A stretch of 64,000 nucleotides of DNA from the NCBI GenBank assembly GCA_022574595.1, contig JACZRS010000004.1:186001-250000 (forward strand), read 5' to 3'. Under the pieces are notes generated by a model. It searched no databases, was not told the DNA's origin, and saw only the letters and a list, made by a program, of their open reading frames with translations. The translations under genes and the position numbers were made by a program. This document shows, in pieces, positions 55,028 to 63,242 of the stretch (position 1 is its first letter; each line of letters begins with the position of its first letter). Source of the stretch: Planctomycetota bacterium. Its GTDB lineage: Bacteria; Planctomycetota; Phycisphaerae; Phycisphaerales; SM1A02.

Positions 55028-56486
55028 TGGGCGCTCCTGTTGGTTGCAATTGATTGAGACGATTAAGTGCGTCTGCAAGACGACTACGGTTGGCCGACCC
55101 TAACTCCTGTGCGCGCAATAGAGCAGACCGCGCTTCATCATATTTGCCGAGTTCCGTTAGCGCTTTTGCTGATCCCACATAGGCGTCTGCAAGGTTGGGC
55201 GAATGACTAATTGCAGTCTCAAAAGTCACGCAAGCATCGGAGTACAGCTTGAGATTGCATTCAAGAAAGCCTGCATTGACAAGCTGATCGGTTCTGCGCG
55301 AATCGAGTTCGAATGCATGCTTAAAGGCAGTGATAGATGAATCAGGACGATTGCGCCGGAATTGAATCATGGCTTTGGCGGTGAACGCGAGGCTGGACGA
55401 TGAGTTGGAGTCGATCGCACGATTTACATACATCAGCGCTTGATCAAGTTCCTGCTGCGATACATTCGGCGTCCTGACAATGACCTTGGCAAGAGCGTAG
55501 TTGATCTGAAAACTGTCGCGGTTGGTTTGCCAGGCTTCGTCCAAAATGGCTTTACCACGGCGAGGTTGGCCTATCTCTATATATGCACTGCTAAGCTGCG
55601 AAAGCAGTGTTAGTTCTTCAGGCTTATCTTTGATCAAATCTTCAAGGATAGGAATCGCCTTTTGGAAGTTGCGCTGAAGAATGTATCGGGCAGCTAATGT
55701 ACGCTTTGCTGTTACGCCGGTTTGAAAAGTCATCGCCTCTGTCGTCCAAGGGTCTCTCCAGTGCAGCTTGCCTGTGGTTGTATGAGCGAAAGCAGCCTTG
55801 GCCTTCTCGCTATTGCCCAGAAGCGAGTGAGCGCGGCCGAGCAGTTGATATCCGCGCGGTGCTACGTTTCCTTGAAGTAGGTGCGCATCAATAATTTCAA
55901 TAGCGTGCTGGGGCTGGTTTCGCGCAAGAGCTATCCTCGCCAAGCCGTACCACCCAGCTGGTTCTTCGAGATCGATCTCGGTTGCTCTGGCAAACGCGTT
56001 GTAAGCTTCGTCGATTCGCCCAGCATCGAAAAGCCATAACCCTAAACGCCATTGGATCGGTGCGTATTTATTATTGAATTCAGCAGCATGTCCAATGGCT
56101 TGTATTGACTTTTCAAGGCGGCCAACCTTTTCGTAGACAATGGCAAGTCGATACCACACACGCGCATCTTCCGGATTAAGGTCGAGGTGTTGGCGATATG
56201 TCTGCTCAGCGAGAGGATAGATACCGTTAGCTTCGTAGACCATACCTAGTTGCAGTCTCATCTCGCTATCGTTAGGAATATCTCGCACGCGCTGGGCGGC
56301 CTGGTGAATTACATCCACCAAAGCCGGGTCGTATTTCGACAAGTCATCTGGGACAGGCGGAGATAGTGGTGATGGCGTGGCTGTCGTTGAAGGCAGTTTG
56401 TCGTCCTTTGTAAGCCACAAAGCACCCGCAGCTATGATAATTGCTCCTGCGCCTAAGGCGATAGAAATTGTGAAGGCCTTTTTCAT
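55011..56486 (-). CDS. TPR-repeat membrane-anchored protein
   Basis: 491 residues. One N-terminal TM (ISIALGAGAIIIAAGALWL) and then ten or so tetratricopeptide repeats (EMRLQLGMVYEANGIYPLAE, ARVWYRLAIVYEKVGRLEKS), ending in a Pro-rich tail. It presents a protein-binding superhelix outside the membrane and probably partners the downstream FG-GAP/UnbV lipoprotein, whose start lies inside its end. Function unknown. Confidence 0.88.
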   Translation of the reverse strand: MKKAFTISIALGAGAIIIAAGALWLTKDDKLPSTTATPSPLSPPVPDDLSKYDPALVDVIHQAAQRVRDIPNDSEMRLQLGMVYEANGIYPLAEQTYRQHLDLNPEDARVWYRLAIVYEKVGRLEKSIQAIGHAAEFNNKYAPIQWRLGLWLFDAGRIDEAYNAFARATEIDLEEPAGWYGLARIALARNQPQHAIEIIDAHLLQGNVAPRGYQLLGRAHSLLGNSEKAKAAFAHTTTGKLHWRDPWTTEAMTFQTGVTAKRTLAARYILQRNFQKAIPILEDLIKDKPEELTLLSQLSSAYIEIGQPRRGKAILDEAWQTNRDSFQINYALAKVIVRTPNVSQQELDQALMYVNRAIDSNSSSSLAFTAKAMIQFRRNRPDSSITAFKHAFELDSRRTDQLVNAGFLECNLKLYSDACVTFETAISHSPNLADAYVGSAKALTELGKYDEARSALLRAQELGSANRSRLADALNRLNQLQPTGAPNAPPR

Positions 56487-56622
56487 TGATCTGAGATAGT
56501 AACAGCCTTTGCGAAAGATTCCAAGAGCAATTTGCTGTGGGGGAATAGGTTTGTTATTTCAAGAAGGGACACTTCGCGTCTCCCGCTAAATTTGATGGCG
56601 GAGCTGCGCGCCACAGTGCTGT

Positions 56623-57723
56623 CTAATCGCCGAAGCAGGTTTTTACTGCTCTTGCGGTGGCAAGTAGGGGTTCATCCATTGGAATTAGCCGCTGTTTGCC
56701 TGCAACGGATTTAATATCAACATCACAAAGTGTGCCATTTGTCATGCTTACCATGCGGTTTTGTTTGCCTGCCATTAGTTGTTCTATTGCGTGGTAGCCG
56801 AAGGCTGTTGCTAGTACGCGGTCATTAGCAATGGGAGTTCCACTGCGCTGAATGTAGCCGAGCACGGTTGTGCGTGCTTCGATATTAGTTCGCTGCTGGA
56901 TTTGTGTAGCAATATGTTGGCCGACACCTCCGAGGCGAATTGGCTCTGGTCTTGTAGGATCAACATGAGCAACGATCTGTTTGCCATCGGTTGATCTTGC
57001 TCCTTCTGCGCAGGCGATGATTGAAAAGCCACGATTGTGAGCCATGCGATTTTTAACAAAGGTGCAGATTCGATCTATATCGTAAGGAATTTCGGGAATT
57101 AGAATTGCATCTGAGCCGGACGCTATTCCGGAGTGAAGCGCAATCCAACCAGCGTTGCGCCCCATTAATTCGCAGACCATAACGCGGTGGTGGCTCATTG
57201 CAGTCGAGTGCAAACGGTCAAGTGCATCCGTTGCGGTGGCAACAGCGGTTAGGAAGCCAAAGGTTAAATCCGTGCCTGCTACATCATTGTCGATGGTTTT
57301 GGGTATTCCTATACAGTTGACTCCAGCTTCGACAAAGGGCATAGCGCATCCCATCGAACCATCGCCGCCGATTACTATTAGGGCATCGAGTTTATGAGCA
57401 TTGATATTGTCAAGGCAGCGTGGGGTAACGTCTGCGAATTTAGGTTTGCCGTCTTCATCATTTCCCACAAAGCAATGTGCAGGGTTGCTGCGATTATTTG
57501 TGCCCAGGATAGTTCCGCCTCTTGTGAGAATGCCCGAAACGTGCAGGCTTGATAGGGGCGCGATTCGGTTTTCGATCAGGCCTTGAAATCCATCTTCGAT
57601 ACCAAATACTCGAAGGTCGTATTTATAGATAGCGGTCTTTGTGACTGCTCGAATGACTGCATTGATTCCCGGGCAGTCTCCGCCTGCTGTTAGTACGCCG
57701 ATTCTTTTTATTGGGTTAGGCAT
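56623..57723 (-). CDS. pfkA: 6-phosphofructokinase
   Basis: 366 residues. Glycolytic phosphofructokinase with GVLTAGGDCPGINAVIR, GGDGSMG (phosphoryl-donor site with Gly at the ATP-type position), PKTIDNDVAGTD (Lys where bacterial ATP enzymes have Gly) and MGRNAGWIALHSG. This combination is typical of the ATP-dependent group III clade (also in Streptomyces and planctomycetes), less so of pyrophosphate enzymes, which usually have GGDDS. Start ATG 57723. It is divergent from lysS. Confidence 0.9.
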   Translation of the reverse strand: MPNPIKRIGVLTAGGDCPGINAVIRAVTKTAIYKYDLRVFGIEDGFQGLIENRIAPLSSLHVSGILTRGGTILGTNNRSNPAHCFVGNDEDGKPKFADVTPRCLDNINAHKLDALIVIGGDGSMGCAMPFVEAGVNCIGIPKTIDNDVAGTDLTFGFLTAVATATDALDRLHSTAMSHHRVMVCELMGRNAGWIALHSGIASGSDAILIPEIPYDIDRICTFVKNRMAHNRGFSIIACAEGARSTDGKQIVAHVDPTRPEPIRLGGVGQHIATQIQQRTNIEARTTVLGYIQRSGTPIANDRVLATAFGYHAIEQLMAGKQNRMVSMTNGTLCDVDIKSVAGKQRLIPMDEPLLATARAVKTCFGD

Positions 57724-57854
57724 AGGTTGATTGCTTGAAGTTGGCAGCGAATCATAGCGAGAATAGGCCTTTAACTGCGGGGTTATTAATTAAGTTAACT
57801 TTAGGAGGCTGCAATCAGGCAATACTTCCAGATCAAAGCTAATATCGTTGATCT

Positions 57855-59429
57855 ATGACTAATACTCAAGAAAGTAAAACAAGCAATAGCAAGCCAGTGG
57901 ATGTCGCCGCCCTCGAGAAGGCCAGGCGCGAAAAGATGAAGCGCTGGCGCGATGAGATGGGCTTGGATCCCTATGGCTCGCGCGTTGATGGCCTGATTTC
58001 ACTTTCGGAGGCTCGGGCGCTACTTGATGAGGATGCTCACAATAAGTTTCACGATTCACAAGCAGCTGCAAAGGAAAATGAATCTGTTGAGATTATTGAT
58101 AATCGCAACCGAGCCAAGGTTGCGGGTCGAATCGTACAGCACCGTGCCATGGGTAAGTTGGTGTTCTTAAGCCTGCGCGATCACACCGGCGACCTGCAAA
58201 TTAGTATCTCCAAAGCAAATTTGCCCGAAGCGATGTTTAAGCTTTCAAAGAAGCTGGACTATGGCGACATTATCGTGGCGGAAGGTCCTGTTGGTAAAAC
58301 ACAAAAAGGTGAGATTTGTATTTGGGCGAACAAAATTGAAGTTCATTGTAAATCACTTGCACCTCCACCGGAGAAATTTCACGGCTTAACTGATTCAGAA
58401 CTCAGGTATCGCCATCGGTCAGTAGATATGTACGCCAACCCGCAAACCATTCAAGTATTTCAACTTCGTTCGCGTTTACTTGCTCATATGCGAAAGTTTA
58501 TGGAAACATGGGGTTATCTTGAAGTAGAAACGCCGATGATGCAGCCGGTTGCAGGGGGTGCTGCTGCCAGGCCGTTTGTTACGCATCATAACGCACTTGA
58601 TATTGATTTATATTTGCGTGTTGCACCCGAATTATATCTCAAGCGTTTGCTAGTAGGTGGTTTGCCACGTGTGTTTGAAATTAATCGCAACTTTAGAAAC
58701 GAAGGCGTTGATCGATTTCATAATCCAGAATTTACCTCATTAGAAGCCTACGAAGCGTTTGGTGATTGTTGGTCGATGCTTGATCTAACGGAATCTTTAA
58801 TGCATGAACTGGCTTTGTTAGTTTCAGGCCAGGATAAACCGGTTCTGCCTTTTGGTGAGATGGAGATTGATTATTCGAGGCCGTTTGATCGTATTCGGTA
58901 TGATGAGTTATTCGAAAAAACACTAGGGTTTGCCATTACTGATATCGACAAAGTGCGCGAAAAAGCCAAGGATTTGAGTATCAAGAATGCGGATAAGTTA
59001 GACGATTGGCTTTTAGTTAATGAGGTTTATGAGCATTTTTGTGAGCCGGCAATTGATCCAACTCATCCGACGTTTGTAACGGACTATCCCAGTGTCATTT
59101 CGCCCCTAACCAGGCCGCAGCGTGATCAGCCCCATCTTTGTGATCGCTGGGAATTAATGATTGGGGGAGCGGAGATTGGTACTGCCTATAGCGAACTGAA
59201 TGATCCGGATATTCAGCGGGCAAAGTTCAGCGAGCAATTAAGCGGCGCCGATGAAGAGGTTGAGACATTCAGATCTTTGGATGAGGATTTTCTTTACGCG
59301 TTAATGGTGGGGATGCCGCCTGCTGGTGGTTTGGGATTAGGTGTTGATCGTATAGTAATGTTGATGTCTAATTGTTTGAGTATTCGTGATGTGATTCTTT
59401 TCCCGCTTCTAAAGCCACAGGAAAGTTAA
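57855..59429 (+). CDS. lysS: Lysyl-tRNA synthetase, class II
   Basis: 524 residues. OB-fold anticodon domain (AGRIVQHRAMGKLVFLSLRD) and class II core with motif 2 NRNFRNEGVDRFHNPEFTSL and motif 3 GLGLGVDRIVMLMSN. Two residues of the LysRS-specific ending are as expected. Standard cytosolic enzyme, slightly longer than the E. coli LysS because of a charged N-terminus. The transglutaminase-like gene follows at 16 nt. Confidence 0.95.
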   Translation: MTNTQESKTSNSKPVDVAALEKARREKMKRWRDEMGLDPYGSRVDGLISLSEARALLDEDAHNKFHDSQAAAKENESVEIIDNRNRAKVAGRIVQHRAMGKLVFLSLRDHTGDLQISISKANLPEAMFKLSKKLDYGDIIVAEGPVGKTQKGEICIWANKIEVHCKSLAPPPEKFHGLTDSELRYRHRSVDMYANPQTIQVFQLRSRLLAHMRKFMETWGYLEVETPMMQPVAGGAAARPFVTHHNALDIDLYLRVAPELYLKRLLVGGLPRVFEINRNFRNEGVDRFHNPEFTSLEAYEAFGDCWSMLDLTESLMHELALLVSGQDKPVLPFGEMEIDYSRPFDRIRYDELFEKTLGFAITDIDKVREKAKDLSIKNADKLDDWLLVNEVYEHFCEPAIDPTHPTFVTDYPSVISPLTRPQRDQPHLCDRWELMIGGAEIGTAYSELNDPDIQRAKFSEQLSGADEEVETFRSLDEDFLYALMVGMPPAGGLGLGVDRIVMLMSNCLSIRDVILFPLLKPQES

Positions 59430-59445
59430 GAAAGGGAATTTTAAT

Positions 59446-60954
59446 ATGAAGCTGCGACGAATTATAAATTGTAAATTAATCCTTCTTACCTGGCTTGTGC
59501 TTTGTACAAATGCTATAGCAGATACTGGCAAGTGGAATCTTGTAGATGAGTATTGGTACACAATAGAGATTAATGAGGCAAAGGCGGGGTGGATGTCTAG
59601 TAAGGTGTGGACTGATGGAACTCAATATCGCAGTGAAATGCACCAGCAATTCAGTATTGCGCGCGGTTCTAATCCAGTTAAAATGACGTTCAAGTTTACC
59701 TGGATTGAATCGCTTGATGGCACGCCTGTTTCGTTGCGATCAGAGCAGCAAATGTCAGCCCAGCCAGTTGATATCCTGTGGAAATTTAGGGATAAAAATG
59801 TAATTCAAACAACTAAGCAAGGCGGGAGAGAGGTTGTCAAGGAAGTGCCGTTACCTGAGCCGGGTTGGCTTACGCCCATGGCTGTTCAGAGATATTGGGA
59901 AAAGCAGTACGAAGGCGGAGAAGTTCTTATTAAGTATTTGACAATAATAGGTAGTAGTGGACTCAAGGCCAATGTGATTAGGCATAAGTATGTAGGTATA
60001 GAAGAGTTTCAAGGCGAGGATGGAACTATTGCGGTAACACGGTGGAGAACGCGCACAGATTTGGTGCCTCAGGAAGCGAAGGAGCTATATACGGCAGAAG
60101 GAGTGTTAGTACAGCAGCGGTTTAGTATGCCCATGCTTGATATGTTTATTCAGTTAACCAGCAAAGAGAATGCTCTAGCTGAATCGACGGGGCCTAAGCC
60201 TGAGATATTAATTTCAACAATGGTTAAGCCAAGCAGGCGGATTAAGCGCGTGGCCGGCTCAACCACCGCGACATATAAATTAATTGTAAATGAGGGGGAG
60301 ATTCCCAACCTGCCAAGTGCTGGCTCGCAGCGAGTTGTGATGGGCGAAGATGGTGTAAGCGCAACGCTTACGATTGATATTAATAAGCCCCAGCCAATAG
60401 AAGATGGTGCAGATATAAAAACCTTTCTCGAAGCATCTGCAATGGTTGACTGTAAGGATGAGCGGATAGTTCAGTTAGCAGAAAAAGCAGTTTATGGCGT
60501 AGATGATGCTGATCTCCTGGCCAAGGCTACAGCCATGCGCAAGTTCACGAACCGCTATATCTCAAATAAAGATTTGGATACCGCTTTCGCCTCAGCATCT
60601 GAAGTTGCCCAGCTAAGAAGTGGCGACTGCTCGGAACATGCGGTGCTATTGTGCGCTCTATTAAGGGCTGAGCAGATTCCAGCACGTGTTGCGATGGGCT
60701 TGGTTTATGTTAATTCATTTATGAATAAACGCAACGTGTTTGGTTGGCATATGTGGACTCAAGCTTTGATCGATGGAAAGTGGATTGATCTTGATGCAAC
60801 CCTGCCCGTTCGCTATCACGCTGGACATATCTTGACCAACACAACTGATTTAAGTAGTGGGGCTGCGGGCGATGAGATGATGTCTGCACTAAATCTAATT
60901 GGCAATTTACAAATTGAAGTGGTTGATGTTGGGTATGAAAAGAAGAACAAGTAG
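59446..60954 (+). CDS. Secreted transglutaminase-like protein
   Basis: 502 residues with signal peptide (LILLTWLVLCTNAIAD). The C-terminal domain has the transglutaminase/protease-like triad: Cys about 393 in RSGDCSEHAVLLCALLRA, His about 433 in GWHMWTQAL and Asp about 449 in WIDLDATLP. The N-terminal 300 residues are beta-rich and of unknown function. The family acts on proteins or peptides, often of the envelope. It lies between lysS and nnrD on one strand with short gaps. Confidence 0.88.
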   Translation: MKLRRIINCKLILLTWLVLCTNAIADTGKWNLVDEYWYTIEINEAKAGWMSSKVWTDGTQYRSEMHQQFSIARGSNPVKMTFKFTWIESLDGTPVSLRSEQQMSAQPVDILWKFRDKNVIQTTKQGGREVVKEVPLPEPGWLTPMAVQRYWEKQYEGGEVLIKYLTIIGSSGLKANVIRHKYVGIEEFQGEDGTIAVTRWRTRTDLVPQEAKELYTAEGVLVQQRFSMPMLDMFIQLTSKENALAESTGPKPEILISTMVKPSRRIKRVAGSTTATYKLIVNEGEIPNLPSAGSQRVVMGEDGVSATLTIDINKPQPIEDGADIKTFLEASAMVDCKDERIVQLAEKAVYGVDDADLLAKATAMRKFTNRYISNKDLDTAFASASEVAQLRSGDCSEHAVLLCALLRAEQIPARVAMGLVYVNSFMNKRNVFGWHMWTQALIDGKWIDLDATLPVRYHAGHILTNTTDLSSGAAGDEMMSALNLIGNLQIEVVDVGYEKKNK

Positions 60955-60973
60955 ATAACGCTTTTGCTTATTT

Positions 60974-61882
60974 ATGACTAGCGATTTACCAACACTACCC
61001 AAGCGACCGGCTGCGGGACATAAAGGAACGTTCGGTACAGTTTGCGTAGTAGGTGGACAGGCAGCTGAACCAAAGGTGATGCTGGGCGGACCTGCGTTTT
61101 CTGCGATTGCTGCGCTTCGTAGTGGGGCCGGGCTTGCGGTGCTTGCGGTTCCATCGCCGATCTTGGCTGAAGCTTTGACGGTTGCACCATCTGCTACAGG
61201 ATTAGCTCTGCCTGTTGATGAAAATGCGATACTTAATCCTAGTGAAGTCGCAGCATTGCTGGATGAACATCGATCAGGATATGGTTGTATTGCAGTCGGG
61301 CCTGGCCTTGGCGAAGGTGTTGCGCAGCAGCAAATTGTCATGAGGCTGATTGGCCGCGATGAAGTGCCGCTGGTTATAGATGCCGATGCTATTAACGCAT
61401 TAGCTGCTGTACCTAACTTCTTTGAAGAACTTGCTGCTCCTGCAATATTTACTCCTCATCCTGGCGAATATAGACGAATTGCATCTGCGCTTAATCTTGA
61501 AGTTGATCCGATTGATGAGCAATCGCGCATCGAAGCCGCCAAGCAGCTTGCTCAGCGACTGGGATGTGTGGTGGTGCTGAAAGGAGCAGGAACAGTTATC
61601 ACCGATGGCATTGAGGCAAGCGTCAATACAACGGGAAACGTTGCCCTTGCAACTGCGGGCACGGGCGATGTACTAACGGGCATTATTGCTGGTTTAGTTA
61701 GCCAGTTTTTTACGGGAGATTCTGCCAGCTTAAGCCTTTATGATTGCGCGCGATTGGGTGTTTATATACACGGCCTGGCTGCGGACAGATGGGCCAAACG
61801 CAGCGGCGAAAGTGGGCTATTAGCAAATGACTTGCTTGTCGAGATTCCACTGGTTATGGATGAGATTAGAAAAGGTGGATGA
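60974..61882 (+). CDS. nnrD: ADP-dependent NAD(P)HX dehydratase (NnrD/YjeF C-terminal type)
   Basis: 302-residue ribokinase-fold enzyme repairing hydrated NADH/NADPH. Family landmarks are GHKGTFGTVCVVGGQ, FTPHPGEYRRIASALN, VLKGAGTVITDG and NTTGNVALATAGTGDVLTGI (nucleotide loop). The N-terminal NnrE (epimerase) domain that is often fused is absent, so the epimerase must be separate. The frame has ATG at 60974. It is 20 nt after the transglutaminase-like gene. Confidence 0.92.
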   Translation: MTSDLPTLPKRPAAGHKGTFGTVCVVGGQAAEPKVMLGGPAFSAIAALRSGAGLAVLAVPSPILAEALTVAPSATGLALPVDENAILNPSEVAALLDEHRSGYGCIAVGPGLGEGVAQQQIVMRLIGRDEVPLVIDADAINALAAVPNFFEELAAPAIFTPHPGEYRRIASALNLEVDPIDEQSRIEAAKQLAQRLGCVVVLKGAGTVITDGIEASVNTTGNVALATAGTGDVLTGIIAGLVSQFFTGDSASLSLYDCARLGVYIHGLAADRWAKRSGESGLLANDLLVEIPLVMDEIRKGG

Positions 61883-61939
61883 ATCGCAAGTCTGACAAAA
61901 GCGTGGAATCAATTTACACGCTACACTTTGCGAATTACT

Positions 61940-62935
61940 ATGAACAATCGACCACATACCGACATTCGTTCGCTACCTCCCAATGGTTACGTTGAGGGGG
62001 TATATAGCATTATGAATCCGCAGATAGGCACGACCCGTGCGGGTAAGCCGTTCCTTAAGTGTTTGCTGCGCGACGCTACCGGCGAGATCGCAGCCAGACA
62101 ATGGACTTTCGATGAAGCGATCTTTCCTGATCTTGGATCGACCGGTTTCGTTTGGGCGGCCGGTCACACTCAACTCTACAACGGGCATCTGCAATTGATA
62201 GTTGAGCAAATCAAACCCATCAAAGTTGATGAAGAAGAATTAGCTTCGTTACTACCATCAACAACCCGCGATATTTCCGAGATGTTCGAAGAGGTTAAGA
62301 AAATCCTCGATACATTAAAACACCCAGCAGTCAAAGCACTTGCGGAAGTTTATTTAACTGATGAAGATTTGATGAATAATTTTAGGCAGGCGCCAGCTGC
62401 GGTGAGTATGCATCATGCGTACATAGGCGGCTTGCTTGAACACACTCTGCAACTTCTAAACCTGGCAGAAGTGATGTTGCCCTTATATCCCAAGCTCAAT
62501 CGTGATATTGTAATGATGGGTTTGTTCCTTCACGATATAGCTAAGACCAGCGAATTAACCTGGGCGCAAGGATTTGATTACACAGCCGAAGGCAACCTCA
62601 TCGGCCACATAGTTAGAGGCGCGATTTTACTTCAAGTTAAAGCAGCACTAGCGGCAAAGCAATCAGGCAATCGCCTGCCCTCAGATGCACTGCGCGTTCT
62701 GCAACACATCATCATCTCGCATCATGGCGAGTATGAATACGGCTCAGCCAAACTGCCCAGCACACCCGAAGCGATCTTTGTAGCTCAACTGGATAATCTA
62801 GACGCCAAGACCGCAATGGGTTTATCGCACTGTCGCCCTGAAGTACCTTCAGCAGTTGAAAACGAAGGCGATTTTACGGACAAGGTCTGGGCGCTAAACA
62901 CAAGGTTATATAAGCCCGACCCGCTAGCGGAATAA
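61940..62935 (+). CDS. YhaM-like OB-fold/HD nuclease
   Basis: 331 residues. The N-terminal OB-fold (PFLKCLLRDATGEIAARQWT) and HD domain (MHHAYIGGLLEHT, GLFLHDIAKTSEL, SHHGEYEYGS) match the YhaM family of 3'-5' exoribonucleases of Firmicutes, which trim RNA and single-stranded DNA. The ATG at 61940 is chosen over the upstream TTG. It has no Shine-Dalgarno, and nnrD ends 57 nt upstream. Confidence 0.88.
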   Translation: MNNRPHTDIRSLPPNGYVEGVYSIMNPQIGTTRAGKPFLKCLLRDATGEIAARQWTFDEAIFPDLGSTGFVWAAGHTQLYNGHLQLIVEQIKPIKVDEEELASLLPSTTRDISEMFEEVKKILDTLKHPAVKALAEVYLTDEDLMNNFRQAPAAVSMHHAYIGGLLEHTLQLLNLAEVMLPLYPKLNRDIVMMGLFLHDIAKTSELTWAQGFDYTAEGNLIGHIVRGAILLQVKAALAAKQSGNRLPSDALRVLQHIIISHHGEYEYGSAKLPSTPEAIFVAQLDNLDAKTAMGLSHCRPEVPSAVENEGDFTDKVWALNTRLYKPDPLAE

Positions 62936-62951
62936 TTATTCTTCAAACCAA

Positions 62952-63169
62952 GCCGGACCTGAGGCTTTGTGAAGTCGCAGATCCGCCTGTGGCGGGGTCC
63001 GGGTAGATACTGCAATAGATATCAAAAAACAAAACAACTGTTTAGCGGCGGGCTCCCAGCCCGCATTTAGCATCCCTCATGGCGCATGGCTTATCCCTCA
63101 TGCCTCTTCATAAATAACTCGGACCCCTCCAAAGGCGGATCTACGACTTCGCAAAGCCTCAGGTCCGGC
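62952..63169. repeat. 218-bp foldback element with 50-bp inverted arms
   Basis: The left arm (62952-63001) and the reverse complement of the right arm (63120-63169) agree at 46 of 50 positions. Each arm contains a GGACC ... GGTCC shape and a CCGCC/GGCGG hairpin. The loop holds a further hairpin (GCGGGCT-CCC-AGCCCGC, 63048-63064). No coding content is seen. A single related arm occurs at 52840. Confidence 0.8.
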
Positions 63170-63210
63170 GTGCCTTGGTGCCACGTTGCCTTGATGCCAT
63201 TTTCAAGAAC

Positions 63211-63232
63211 CCCATGGATTGGTATCCATGGG
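63211..63232. repeat. Dispersed 3' hairpin, copy C
   Basis: CCCATGGAT-TGGT-ATCCATGGG, with TTTTCAAGAAC on the left and CCTCGG on the right. It lies 10 nt beyond the stop of the FG-GAP/dockerin gene in the same relative orientation as copies A and B. Confidence 0.6.
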
Positions 63233-63242
63233 CCTCGGTTCT

